DNA of 41,117 nt from Thermoplasmata archaeon (GTDB lineage Archaea; Thermoplasmatota; Thermoplasmata; RBG-16-68-12; JAGMCJ01). Location of the stretch: contig JAGLRN010000031.1 of the NCBI GenBank assembly GCA_023136265.1, positions 1 through 41,117 on the forward strand, read 5' to 3'. A program made the position numbers and the translations under genes. The notes beneath the pieces are model-generated. The model searched no databases. It was given only the letters and a program-made list of their open reading frames with translations, and was not told the origin of the DNA. Position 1 is the first letter of the stretch. Each line of letters opens with the position of its first letter. Positions 6,620 to 14,451 of the stretch are shown here, piece by piece.

Positions 6620-7582
6620 TCATTCCCCGGAAATCAGTTCTCGAGCTGCCAGTCTAACGGCATCCTCGCTCCCGTACGAGGGCTTCCATCCTGCAGACTC
6701 CAGCTTATCGATCGAAAGGAGCATCTTTCTCACGTCCCCCTTCCATCCACGGCCGTCATCGACGCCGCCTGTCCAGTGATATTCGACGTTCTTCAGACCC
6801 AGCTCTCCTGAGACGATGTCGGCGATCTTCTTCACGTCAATCGCGTCCACGCTACCGATGTTGTACATCTCCACGGGTTCGGAGAGAACCTTCCATCCAT
6901 GGACCAGAGCTTGAACGCAGTCGGATATGTGACAGTAGGACTTCACGGTTCCAGGCTCCCGCCCAAGTATCTCGAGTCTCACGGGATCGTCTCTCAGCTT
7001 CTCGATAAAGTCGTGTATAACGCCATGCGTGCTCCTGGATCCCACCACGTTGGCGAATCGATAGAGGCAGGCTTTCAGGTCGAACGTGTGGCAGTAGGAC
7101 GAGATGAGAGCCTCGCAGGCCAGTTTCGAGGCTCCGTAGAGCGATATCGGAACGAGCGGGCCATAGCCCTCGGCGGTAGGTATCTGGCTCGCCTCGCCGT
7201 AGACCGTGGAAGTGGACGTGAAGAGCATCTCTTTCACGCCAGTCTTTCTCATCCCCTCGAGCAAGCGATAGGTCGCGATTATGTTCTGGTCGAGATGCAC
7301 GCGGGTGTCCTCGATCCCGAGCCTGACGTCTGGGTTGGCCGCAAGATGGAAGACGCAGTCGGAATCCTCGATCAAAGGCTCGATGTCGTCGGAGAGTATG
7401 TCCGCTTCCTTGACAGAGAATCTCTCGTTCGATTTCAAATGGCTTATGAACTCCCTTCTTCCGCTGCTGAAATTGTCGACGACCGCCACATCATTCCCCA
7501 AGCGAAGCAGCTCATCGGCAAGATGGCTCCCGATGAATCCCGCTCCGCCGGTGAGAAGGACTCTCCTGTTCTCAGTCTTCAT
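6620..7582 (-). CDS. NAD-dependent sugar-nucleotide epimerase/dehydratase (GalE-like)
   Basis: 320 residues, an extended short-chain dehydrogenase. The N-terminal NAD motif is TGGAGFIGSH (11-20), Asp36 after beta 2 fits NAD binding, Ser/Thr at 122-125 (TSTS) and the Tyr149-x3-Lys153 pair (YGASK) make the catalytic triad. YRFANVVGSRSTHGVIHDF and the late YNIGS are typical of UDP-glucose 4-epimerase-like archaeal enzymes. It should supply an activated sugar for surface glycans; the substrate is inferred. ATG follows GGAGG by seven bases and overlaps the membrane-protein gene by 11 bases. It is the last gene of the XPD-Bud32-RdgB operon. Confidence 0.92.
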   Translation of the reverse strand: MKTENRRVLLTGGAGFIGSHLADELLRLGNDVAVVDNFSSGRREFISHLKSNERFSVKEADILSDDIEPLIEDSDCVFHLAANPDVRLGIEDTRVHLDQNIIATYRLLEGMRKTGVKEMLFTSTSTVYGEASQIPTAEGYGPLVPISLYGASKLACEALISSYCHTFDLKACLYRFANVVGSRSTHGVIHDFIEKLRDDPVRLEILGREPGTVKSYCHISDCVQALVHGWKVLSEPVEMYNIGSVDAIDVKKIADIVSGELGLKNVEYHWTGGVDDGRGWKGDVRKMLLSIDKLESAGWKPSYGSEDAVRLAARELISGE

Positions 7583-8249
7583 CTTTCTTCCTCCTGTACG
7601 AGTAGTAAACGTAGACGGCAGCGATAATGAAGCCCACCACTATTAAGATTCCCGCCAGCTGCAGCGCGCCCAGGGTCAGAACGTTCAATATCGGTCTTCC
7701 GACCAGATACACGAGGAGCCCCATTGCCAGAGAGCCGATGACAGAGCCCACCGTGACCGCGAGCACCATTCTTCGGGGGTCGTAGCCAAGGAGACTGCCG
7801 ATGATGGTGGCGATGAACCCGCCGCTGAACTGGAGCGGGAAGGCGACATACACCGCCAGGAGTGCGTAGCCCCTCCTGGTTGGGCCCCCGCCCAGCCTCC
7901 TCGTGAAGGCCTTCTCCATCCGGTCGGTGATTCTCGCGAGGATCTTGGACCTCCTCACGAGGGTGAAGTTCAACACCACGAAGAGAGCCAGCGACACGTC
8001 CACACAGGCAACGGAGAGGGAGATGGCGACGACCTCCCAGATCCCGGCTGAAATGCTTTCCATGAGAAGGAGAACCGCGGCGGGGATCACCATCTCCCTT
8101 CCCAAAGGCCCGAAGAGATACGCGATCATGGAGGCCAGCGCGGCGTACATCATCATCGAACCGAACAGCACCCACACGAGGGACAAGACAATGACAGGGA
8201 GAAGAATCGGAAGAGCCAGAGACAGTAGACTCGCTCCGATTCCCCTCAC
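7572..8249 (-). CDS. Integral membrane protein, resembling COG2426 / small multidrug export family
   Basis: 225 residues from a GTG start at 8249, 14 bases after AGGTGAGG and 16 bases after the RdgB stop; longer open-frame starts would run through RdgB and are not credible. About five or six hydrophobic helices are visible: 5-28, 30-50, 55-80, 120-150, 155-178 and 185-210. The segment FPLQFSGGFIATIIGSLLG resembles the IPLPGTGAW...ALLG signature of the Sm_multidrug_ex (COG2426) proteins, whose transport role is not established. The family call is by memory of the motif and is moderate. Confidence 0.7.
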   Translation of the reverse strand: MRGIGASLLSLALPILLPVIVLSLVWVLFGSMMMYAALASMIAYLFGPLGREMVIPAAVLLLMESISAGIWEVVAISLSVACVDVSLALFVVLNFTLVRRSKILARITDRMEKAFTRRLGGGPTRRGYALLAVYVAFPLQFSGGFIATIIGSLLGYDPRRMVLAVTVGSVIGSLAMGLLVYLVGRPILNVLTLGALQLAGILIVVGFIIAAVYVYYSYRRKKDED

Positions 8250-8265
8250 GGCAGAAGGCGATGCC

Positions 8266-8814
8266 TCACCTTGACTGGAGGTAACCGGCGAGTTTCCGGA
8301 AGGCGTTTCCTCTGTGCGAGATCTTGTTCTTCTCATCGGTCTCCATCTCTCCGAAAGTCCTCGATTCACCTTTGGGAACGAATATCGGATCGTACCCGAA
8401 GCCCTTGGATCCTCTGGTCCGCTCGGAAATGGTGCCCTCGCACGTCCCGCTGAACGTGACCGCTTCGTCATCCACCAAGAGGCCGATGCAACTCTCGAAG
8501 TGGGCACCTCTCGTCTTCTCCGAATCCATCAGCTTCAGGATGCCATCCATGCCCAAGGTCTTGAACACGTAGGACGAGAAGACCCCGGGGAATCCCCCGA
8601 GCGATTCGACGAACAGGCCGGAATCCTCGATAATCACATCGCCCTCCACCTTCTGGCGAAGCCAGTTCAGCCCGAAGAGAACGACCTCCTTCAGCGACTC
8701 GCCCTGTATCTCGGGATATTCAATGGAGAGCATCTCGATGTCCGTTCCGATCCCCGCCAGGATCCTCTCGGCCTCTCGGAGCTTTCCCCTGTTCGTTGTC
8801 ACGAAGCGGATCAA
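8266..8814 (-). CDS. XTP/dITP diphosphatase (RdgB/HAM1 family)
   Basis: 182 residues, the usual size. It removes non-canonical purine nucleotides (XTP, dITP) by releasing pyrophosphate. Family signatures are present: N-terminal TTNRGKLREA, EDSGLFVESLGGFPGVFSS in the middle, and GFGYDPIFVP followed by KNKISHRG near the C-terminus. The start is TTG at 8814, overlapping the Bud32 stop as TTGA, so translation is coupled. Pairing with Bud32 in one transcript is a housekeeping arrangement seen in archaea. Confidence 0.95.
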   Translation of the reverse strand: MIRFVTTNRGKLREAERILAGIGTDIEMLSIEYPEIQGESLKEVVLFGLNWLRQKVEGDVIIEDSGLFVESLGGFPGVFSSYVFKTLGMDGILKLMDSEKTRGAHFESCIGLLVDDEAVTFSGTCEGTISERTRGSKGFGYDPIFVPKGESRTFGEMETDEKNKISHRGNAFRKLAGYLQSR

Positions 8815-9452
8815 GTGTATCTACCCCTTCCCTCAATCGCAACCATTCTCTCCACGACCGCATCGGCCATTTCGCATTCCTCTCTGTATCCCGCCATCAC
8901 ATGGTCGAAGAGATGGACCCTCTCGGAGTGGGCGCTGGAGAAGGCTTCCTTGAGCAGATGGAGGTCGACCCCTTTGTCCTCGATCCCTTGGCTCTTCCTG
9001 CCCAGGCTGAAGTCTATCAGGTAGATGTCGCCGTCGGAGACGAGCATGTTGGAGGTCGTGAGGTCACCGTGGACTATATGGTTCGAGTGCAGGATGCCCA
9101 CGATAGAGCCTATTCTCGTGCACAGGTCCTCTGCCTCAGCGCCGGAGCTTATGATCTCCTTCGCCTGCTTCCCGTCGATGTGTTCCATGATTATCTTGTT
9201 CTCCACCACGTCCACGTCATATATTATTGGCACGGAGACTCCCAATGCGCGTGCCTCGGTCATAAGCTTCACCTCTGTCCTGATCCTTGACGTTCTGAGC
9301 CTCTCGTCGAGCGCCGGAATCCTGTAGCCCTTCGGGACCCTGAATTTCTCCACCGCTCTTTTCCCTTTCCAGGTGATCAGGCGAAGCTGGGCCTCCGCCC
9401 CGATTTTGATGAGCATTCGGTTCCGCAACGACTTCGCGGTTAAAAATGTCAT
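8811..9452 (-). CDS. Bud32-type atypical kinase of the KEOPS complex
   Basis: 213 residues. The KEOPS complex makes the t6A modification of tRNA with Kae1; Bud32 is its ATPase/kinase. Visible features: GAEAQL glycine-poor loop (18-23), Lys36 (AVEKFRVPKGYR), the catalytic loop HGDLTTSN (Asp130, Asn135) and the metal-binding IDFSLG (Asp147). In several euryarchaea Bud32 is fused to Kae1; here it stands alone. ATG at 9452 follows GGAG and overlaps the helicase stop (ATGA); ATG at 9416 (MLIKIGAEAQ) is an alternative closer to the usual N-terminus. Confidence 0.93.
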   Translation of the reverse strand: MTFLTAKSLRNRMLIKIGAEAQLRLITWKGKRAVEKFRVPKGYRIPALDERLRTSRIRTEVKLMTEARALGVSVPIIYDVDVVENKIIMEHIDGKQAKEIISSGAEAEDLCTRIGSIVGILHSNHIVHGDLTTSNMLVSDGDIYLIDFSLGRKSQGIEDKGVDLHLLKEAFSSAHSERVHLFDHVMAGYREECEMADAVVERMVAIEGRGRYT

Positions 9453-11299
9453 GCCGCTCCGAAGAACTCCCTGACCGCATTCTCCACGTCCTCCTCCCCG
9501 CCAAAGAGCTCCTTGGGAAGGAATCTCCTGTATCTACCAGAGGCGAACCTCTTGTCCGCGAGAATTATCACTGCCCTGTCGGATTCGCTGCGAATGCACC
9601 TTCCCGCCGACTGGACGACCTTGTTCATGGCCGGAATGAGATAGGAGTAGTCGAACCCCCTGCTCTTCCCGAATCTGGAGGAGTAGAATCTCCGGAGCGC
9701 CTCGTTCTCCACCGTGGGCGGCGTCAGCGGGATCCCGCATATCACGGCGGCGCTGAGCAGGTTGTCACGGAAATCCACACCCTCGGAAAGCGACCCGCCC
9801 ATGACCGCTAGAAGGATTCCTCCGTTCGTCCGCACCTCTTTCAGTCGTCCCAGAATGCTGTTCTTGTCCTCCTTCGTGGACCCTTGCGTCTCGACGACCA
9901 TCTCCTTCCCGCATTCGGTCAGCATCATTCTCTGGCGGACGCTCTCTAGGAACTCATAGGAAGGAAGGAACACTGCCAGGTTCCCGCGAAGAAGGGAGGA
10001 CACCGTGAGGATCAGGTTCGCATATGCCTGGTACGTCACGTCTCCGCGCTGCTTGAAGAGCGTCGTCATCTTCGTGGCGAGGACGACCCGTCGGTTCTCC
10101 CGCGGGAAGGGGGAGATGAACGTCCTCAGGACGCATCTCGACTTGGGGATGCCCAGGAGGTCAGAGTAGGTTTCGGCGGGGAAGAGCGTCCCGCTCATGA
10201 GGATCGAGGAATGCGCCTTCTCGAAGACCTCGCGGCTCATCATGGAGGGATCCAGGAACAGATAGGAGAACTCCCTCTCCTCCCCGTTTCGGGTCCTCAG
10301 AATCGGGTTCCCATCCTCCGCCCATCCGTCCAGGAAATCCGCGAGCCGGAGAAGCGCCGTGCCCGCCGTTCTGGCAACGGCAGCCTCTCCACATCGTCTC
10401 ACATTGCTCAGAAACGAGGTGACCGAGCTGTCACGGCCCTTCATGGCCCTGCGCAGTGGGGCAAGTATCGCGTCCTCGCCGACCTCTCTCGTTTCGTCGT
10501 CGAACTGCGTCTCGAGTTCCTTGGCGAGGGGCACTAGGACGCTCGACAGGTTGCGGTCGATCTGTTTCGCCTCCTTCGCAGCGGCCAGGATCTCCTTTGG
10601 CCCAGTCTCGCCCCTCAGATGGTCCCTGATCCTCGACGGCAGATTATGGGCCTCGTCAACTACCACGAGGATGTCCTCCCGCGCTCTCTTTGTCCTTTCC
10701 AAAATGATATCCCGCAAGGGGGAGAAGACGTAGTTGTAGTCGCAGATTACAATGTCCGCCTCTGGGAGGCAGTCCATGGCCGTCTTGTGCGGGCACCTTC
10801 CGAACGCACGGCAGATCCGGGCGACCTCGTCGACGTGCAGGATTCGCCTTCGGACCACATCCACCAGTGGTTTGGTTGACCGCCGGTAGTAAGGACAGGT
10901 CTCCGTGGCGATTCTCAACTCACAGAAGTCCTGGAACGAGGAGGAGTGCCGCGAGGTGGACAAGGGGCAGAGCGACTGCTTCGAGATTATGTCGACCGCG
11001 AAGATCCCTCCCCGGATGTCCGAGATCCTGCGGAGGGTCTCGACCGCGATCCTGTGCTGGGACTGTTTGGATGTGAGGAAGAAGACCAACAGCCCGTTCT
11101 GCAGAGCGACCTCGAGAGATGCGGTCAGCGCCACCGCCGTCTTACCTAGGCCCGTGGGTGCATGCGCGAGAAGATGGCGACCCGACGAGAGAGCCTCCCT
11201 GGCTTCCTGCAGGAAGCTGTCCTGTCCCTTCCTGGGACTGGGAAACGGGAAGAGGTCTTCCTCGACCCCCGACGAAACAGAGCAACCCTCTCCGCTCAT
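9449..11299 (-). CDS. XPD/Rad3-family DNA helicase with iron-sulphur cysteines
   Basis: 616 residues, an SF2 5'-3' helicase of the XPD/DinG type for repair or transcription-coupled work. In order: Walker A APTGLGKTA (47-55), four cysteines expected for the 4Fe-4S domain (SLCPL, DFCEL, TCPYY, GRCPHK), DEAH box VVVDEAHN, SGTLFPA motif III, and in helicase domain 2 the GGSLSEGVDF and QSAGRCIRSESDRA motifs V and VI. ATG at 11299 is chosen over the GTG at 11314 because a TATA-like ATACTAAAC lies 26-34 bases before it. It heads the minus-strand operon and overlaps Bud32 by four bases. Confidence 0.93.
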   Translation of the reverse strand: MSGEGCSVSSGVEEDLFPFPSPRKGQDSFLQEAREALSSGRHLLAHAPTGLGKTAVALTASLEVALQNGLLVFFLTSKQSQHRIAVETLRRISDIRGGIFAVDIISKQSLCPLSTSRHSSSFQDFCELRIATETCPYYRRSTKPLVDVVRRRILHVDEVARICRAFGRCPHKTAMDCLPEADIVICDYNYVFSPLRDIILERTKRAREDILVVVDEAHNLPSRIRDHLRGETGPKEILAAAKEAKQIDRNLSSVLVPLAKELETQFDDETREVGEDAILAPLRRAMKGRDSSVTSFLSNVRRCGEAAVARTAGTALLRLADFLDGWAEDGNPILRTRNGEEREFSYLFLDPSMMSREVFEKAHSSILMSGTLFPAETYSDLLGIPKSRCVLRTFISPFPRENRRVVLATKMTTLFKQRGDVTYQAYANLILTVSSLLRGNLAVFLPSYEFLESVRQRMMLTECGKEMVVETQGSTKEDKNSILGRLKEVRTNGGILLAVMGGSLSEGVDFRDNLLSAAVICGIPLTPPTVENEALRRFYSSRFGKSRGFDYSYLIPAMNKVVQSAGRCIRSESDRAVIILADKRFASGRYRRFLPKELFGGEEDVENAVREFFGAA

Positions 11300-11544
11300 A
11301 CTCAACACGACCACGGCGGTCGAGGTTTAGTATCTTGCGGGTCTGGGTCATGGAAGAAGACAAGGTCCTTGCGAGCCTGGCTTCCCGGAAAATCTTGCAC
11401 AAGGGGATTCCTCGACGACACACACCAAGGACAAATCATGGACGAGCTTATAGTGGAGCTTGTCGCACCGACGAGGCGCCTAGCGTTGAGAGGGAGAGCT
11501 GAATGCGCCCCTGCTGGATGGTTTTCATCGATGATAATCAAAAA

Positions 11545-11578
11545 CGAAAGAATAAGTATCGTCCAGAGGATTCTTTCG
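11545..11578. promoter_or_regulatory. Perfect 9-base inverted repeat in the XPD / zinc-ribbon intergenic region
   Basis: CGAAAGAAT (11545-11553) is repeated inverted as ATTCTTTCG (11570-11578) with 16 bases between. The spacer contains a TATA-like ATAAGTATC, so a protein bound to the arms would cover the core promoter of the 11610 gene. The rest of the 310-base gap (11300-11609) holds the XPD promoter on the minus strand and no other gene that I can support. It could also form a leader hairpin if transcription starts earlier. Confidence 0.4.
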
Positions 11579-11609
11579 CATAGCATCCACACTCTCCACA
11601 CGTGATATT

Positions 11610-12497
11610 ATGGCAAGCGCGAGCGAGCAGATATGCGGCATATGCGGACTGTCTTCTTCTCCTGCGGAAATGATATGTCCGAGGTGCGGCACGATCTTCC
11701 CCGAGAACGAAGTGGAATGCCAGAGCTGCGGGAAGATATACGACTCCTACATCGCGATGTGCCCGTCTTGCGGCGGGACGCTGGAGGAGGAGCCGTCATA
11801 CGACGCGGGTCGAGATGGGGCGGTCCATAGGTTCCGACTAATCCCTGGCGTCACAGAGGACATGGCGGGGAAACTGTACGACAAGGGGATCAAGTCGTTC
11901 TCCGACCTAATCGGAATGAGCCTTCCCGAGGCCGAGAGAAGGCGCGGACTTCACAGAATCATCGCCAGAAGGCTGATGCTCTCCGGACTGATGTTGACGG
12001 AGAAGAAGGACAAGGACCGGCTCGCCTGCGCGAGATGCAAGGGACCATTGGATACGAATGAATTGAAGTGCAAGATATGTGGCGCAGCGGCAGGGGCAGC
12101 ATTCCTTAATCTCCAGGTGAACGGGCAGACACTCAAGCTGGGAGAGTACATGGACGAGCTCTACGAGTTCGTCAAGGACACCGTTCGCGGGTCCGCTGCC
12201 TCCAAGGAGATACGTTCAGAGATCACAACCGCCATCGCGGAACTGGATGAGAGAGAAATCGAGCGGGAGGAATACAGGAACCAGATAGAGGCCTGGAAGG
12301 AGAAGGGGTTCGAGGTCTCTGAGCTCGAGAGCCTGCTGAACGAAGACGTCGAGGAGTTCAAGAAACGAAGCCTCGACATCATAAAGGCTCAAGTGAAGAA
12401 GAGGGAGAGCCATGTGCTCCGATGTCCTCTCTGCGACTTCCTTCTCAAGGAGAGCTGGTACGAGTGCCCGAACTGCGGTGCCAGGTTCAACCTGTAG
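11610..12497 (+). CDS. Multi-zinc-ribbon protein with helix-hairpin-helix domain and coiled coil
   Basis: 295 residues. Eight CxxC knuckles make four zinc ribbons: 9/12 with 23/26, 37/40 with 51/54, 140/143 with 154/157, and 272/275 with 286/289. Between the second and third ribbons (about 77-105) RLIPGVTEDMAGKLYDKGIKSFSDL is a helix-hairpin-helix unit of the kind that binds DNA non-specifically, and 185-265 is charged and helical, probably coiled coil. Nothing catalytic is seen. The mix suggests a nucleic-acid-binding scaffold or transcription/repair factor; that is inference. It faces the XPD helicase across a shared promoter region. Confidence 0.8.
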   Translation: MASASEQICGICGLSSSPAEMICPRCGTIFPENEVECQSCGKIYDSYIAMCPSCGGTLEEEPSYDAGRDGAVHRFRLIPGVTEDMAGKLYDKGIKSFSDLIGMSLPEAERRRGLHRIIARRLMLSGLMLTEKKDKDRLACARCKGPLDTNELKCKICGAAAGAAFLNLQVNGQTLKLGEYMDELYEFVKDTVRGSAASKEIRSEITTAIAELDEREIEREEYRNQIEAWKEKGFEVSELESLLNEDVEEFKKRSLDIIKAQVKKRESHVLRCPLCDFLLKESWYECPNCGARFNL

Positions 12498-12512
12498 CCC
12501 GAACCGATAGTC

Positions 12513-12519
12513 TATTAAT
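12513..12519 (+). promoter_or_regulatory. TATA-like box for the M50 protease gene
   Basis: TATTAAT lies 22-28 bases before the GTG at 12541, fitting a leaderless start there. Confidence 0.45.
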
Positions 12520-12540
12520 GAAGATAGCCTTTTGATTTGC

Positions 12541-13221
12541 GTGCTTGGACGCAACCAATCCTTCCGCGCCACATACGTCGCCAGACCGCCTACCAAGTTG
12601 AGATTCAGCAGAATGGAGCTCCAACAGTTGGGAATCTCGATACTTGTTCTCTCTCTTGCCTTCACCATATTCTTCACGGACCCGTTGTACGGTGAGTTTA
12701 ACCCGTCTGGGTTCGCGTTCTTTTTTGGCGTGTCCCTGGTCGCGGTCGTCACTGGCTTCGCCTTTCACGAGATGGCCCACAAGCTCCTCGCTCAGAAGTA
12801 CGGGTGCTGGGCCGAGTTCCGGATGAGCTCCTTTGGGTTGCTCTTCGCACTCGTAACCGCATTCCTGGGCTTCATCTTCGCGGCTCCCGGGGCGGTGCAT
12901 ATCAGTGGACGCATCACGAAGGAACAGAGCGGGAAGATTAGCGTGGCGGGACCTTTGACGAACGCGGCCGTGGGGGGGGCATTCCTGGCATTAACGTTCG
13001 CCTTTGCCGTCTTCGCACCAGACTGGTTCCGGGTTCCTTGGACCATCGCCTTCATCAACCTCATCTTGGGGGCGTTCAACATGATCCCGTTCCCCCCATT
13101 TGATGGCTCAAAGGTCCTCAGCTGGAACATCGGGGTCTATGCTCTGGTCGTTGCCGTCGTCGGCACTCTGCTCGCGACCGCCTGGTTCTTCGGCCAGATC
13201 CTTGTCATTCTCGGACTCTAG
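12541..13221 (+). CDS. M50 (site-2-protease-like) membrane metalloprotease
   Basis: 226 residues from the GTG fixed by TATA spacing; ATG at 12613 is possible but would drop the conserved LRFSRMELQQL segment seen before helix 1 in archaeal relatives. The zinc site is HEMAH (His76, Glu77, His80) in a membrane helix, and the third ligand is in NMIPFPPFDGSKV (Asp188). Five or six membrane helices surround it. Such enzymes cut membrane-bound regulators or peptides within the bilayer. The 3' end overlaps the convergent LarA gene by 17 bases. Confidence 0.9.
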   Translation: MLGRNQSFRATYVARPPTKLRFSRMELQQLGISILVLSLAFTIFFTDPLYGEFNPSGFAFFFGVSLVAVVTGFAFHEMAHKLLAQKYGCWAEFRMSSFGLLFALVTAFLGFIFAAPGAVHISGRITKEQSGKISVAGPLTNAAVGGAFLALTFAFAVFAPDWFRVPWTIAFINLILGAFNMIPFPPFDGSKVLSWNIGVYALVVAVVGTLLATAWFFGQILVILGL

Positions 13222-14449
13222 GTACTGTCAGCCCTCCCGCGGGCATGACCACGATAGACGAGTCCTCTCCGAGAGATCCAAGCGCGTGATCGATGGCGGA
13301 CTGCAGGTCCGAGAAGGGGTTCATGAAGATACTCCTGATGTCCTCTGGCGGCAGAGCCGTAATGGCGAGGATCTGGAACTCCATGGCCATCTCCGCCATC
13401 TTTGCTGCCTTGTGCCATCCGAGCTCGTAACCTGACTTGAGCTTCTCGAGGACGAAGGCTGGATCATCCTCCTCCGCGATCAAGTCGAAGAACTCCCTTT
13501 TGCCGATTCCCTCCTTGCATCTCGTGACGAAGATTATCGTTCCCCCCTTTCGGGCGACGAGCTTCGCGTTGTCGAGGGCCTTCTGGGACTGATACAGGTC
13601 GATATCCGAGGGCGGAGAGGTCGCGGTCACGACGAGATCGGCGGGCCCCCTCACCGGGACGGAGTTGACCTCGTGAGAGTACTTGACCGCTTCCATGAAG
13701 GAATCCGTGATGTCCCCCGCGCCCGCGAAGTATATCCTCTTCCGCCCGTCCAGAACGAGGTTGATGGAGAACAGCTTCTCACGGTCCAGAAATCCGATGG
13801 CTTCGGCCATGTCCTCGTGGACCGGGTTGCCTTCCAATGACATCGTCTTGGCGGCCGGCTCCAAAGCGAACTTGTGGTTCGCCTCGATCGTCTCGTACGA
13901 CGAGACCCCAGGGAGTATCGATTTCCTACCGCCACTGTATCCAGCGAAGTAGTGGGGCTCCACTGAGTTGATCAGAACGATCCTGTCGAATTCGAGGACC
14001 TTCTTGTTAACCCTCACAGGTGTTCCCCGCGATGTGACCCCAAGCTCGACCATCTCGCTGTTCCTGGAGTCGTGGTAGCCGATCCTATCCTTGTATTCGT
14101 GGTGGAACTTCCCGAAAATGGACCCGATCTCGTCCTCGGTCGGGGCCCTGTGAGACCCCGTGGCAATCAGGAACTCGGGCTTCTTGTCGCGAAGAACCTC
14201 GCTCAGCCCCTCCAGCGCCTTCGCGGTGGGAGTCTGCCTTGTCGCATCGTTGACCACCACGAGGAATTCGCTATGATCGCTCAAGAACTCGGAAAGCGGT
14301 GCAAAGGATATCGGGTCCGATATCGCCTCCCTCAGGAGCCCGATCTCGTCCTTCGGCGGGACCTTCTTTGGCTCGAGGACGGTCACGTGGGCGCTCTCAG
14401 GGATTGCAGCCGAGAGGGTCCCGTCGCCATAAGGGACCTCCACTCTCAC
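13205..14449 (-). CDS. larA: LarA-family nickel-pincer 2-hydroxyacid racemase/epimerase
   Basis: 414 residues from GTG at 14449, two bases after the upstream stop and after GGTGG; the longer ATG at 14470 would overlap it. The residues known in Lactobacillus LarA are present with the same spacing: Asp68/Arg71 (NDATR), His100 (TGSHR), His166 and Lys176 (EPHYFAGYSGGRKS; Lys holds the nickel pincer), His192 (EANHKF) and a QxxK pair in YQSQKA. LarA homologues invert a hydroxyl carbon on lactate or other 2-hydroxyacids including sugar acids, so the substrate is open. Cofactor makers LarB, LarC and LarE are not in the window. Co-transcribed with the HPS/RraA fusion, which hints at a sugar-acid or sugar-phosphate substrate. 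Confidence 0.9.
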   Translation of the reverse strand: MRVEVPYGDGTLSAAIPESAHVTVLEPKKVPPKDEIGLLREAISDPISFAPLSEFLSDHSEFLVVVNDATRQTPTAKALEGLSEVLRDKKPEFLIATGSHRAPTEDEIGSIFGKFHHEYKDRIGYHDSRNSEMVELGVTSRGTPVRVNKKVLEFDRIVLINSVEPHYFAGYSGGRKSILPGVSSYETIEANHKFALEPAAKTMSLEGNPVHEDMAEAIGFLDREKLFSINLVLDGRKRIYFAGAGDITDSFMEAVKYSHEVNSVPVRGPADLVVTATSPPSDIDLYQSQKALDNAKLVARKGGTIIFVTRCKEGIGKREFFDLIAEEDDPAFVLEKLKSGYELGWHKAAKMAEMAMEFQILAITALPPEDIRSIFMNPFSDLQSAIDHALGSLGEDSSIVVMPAGGLTVPRVRE

Positions 14450-14451
14450 TC

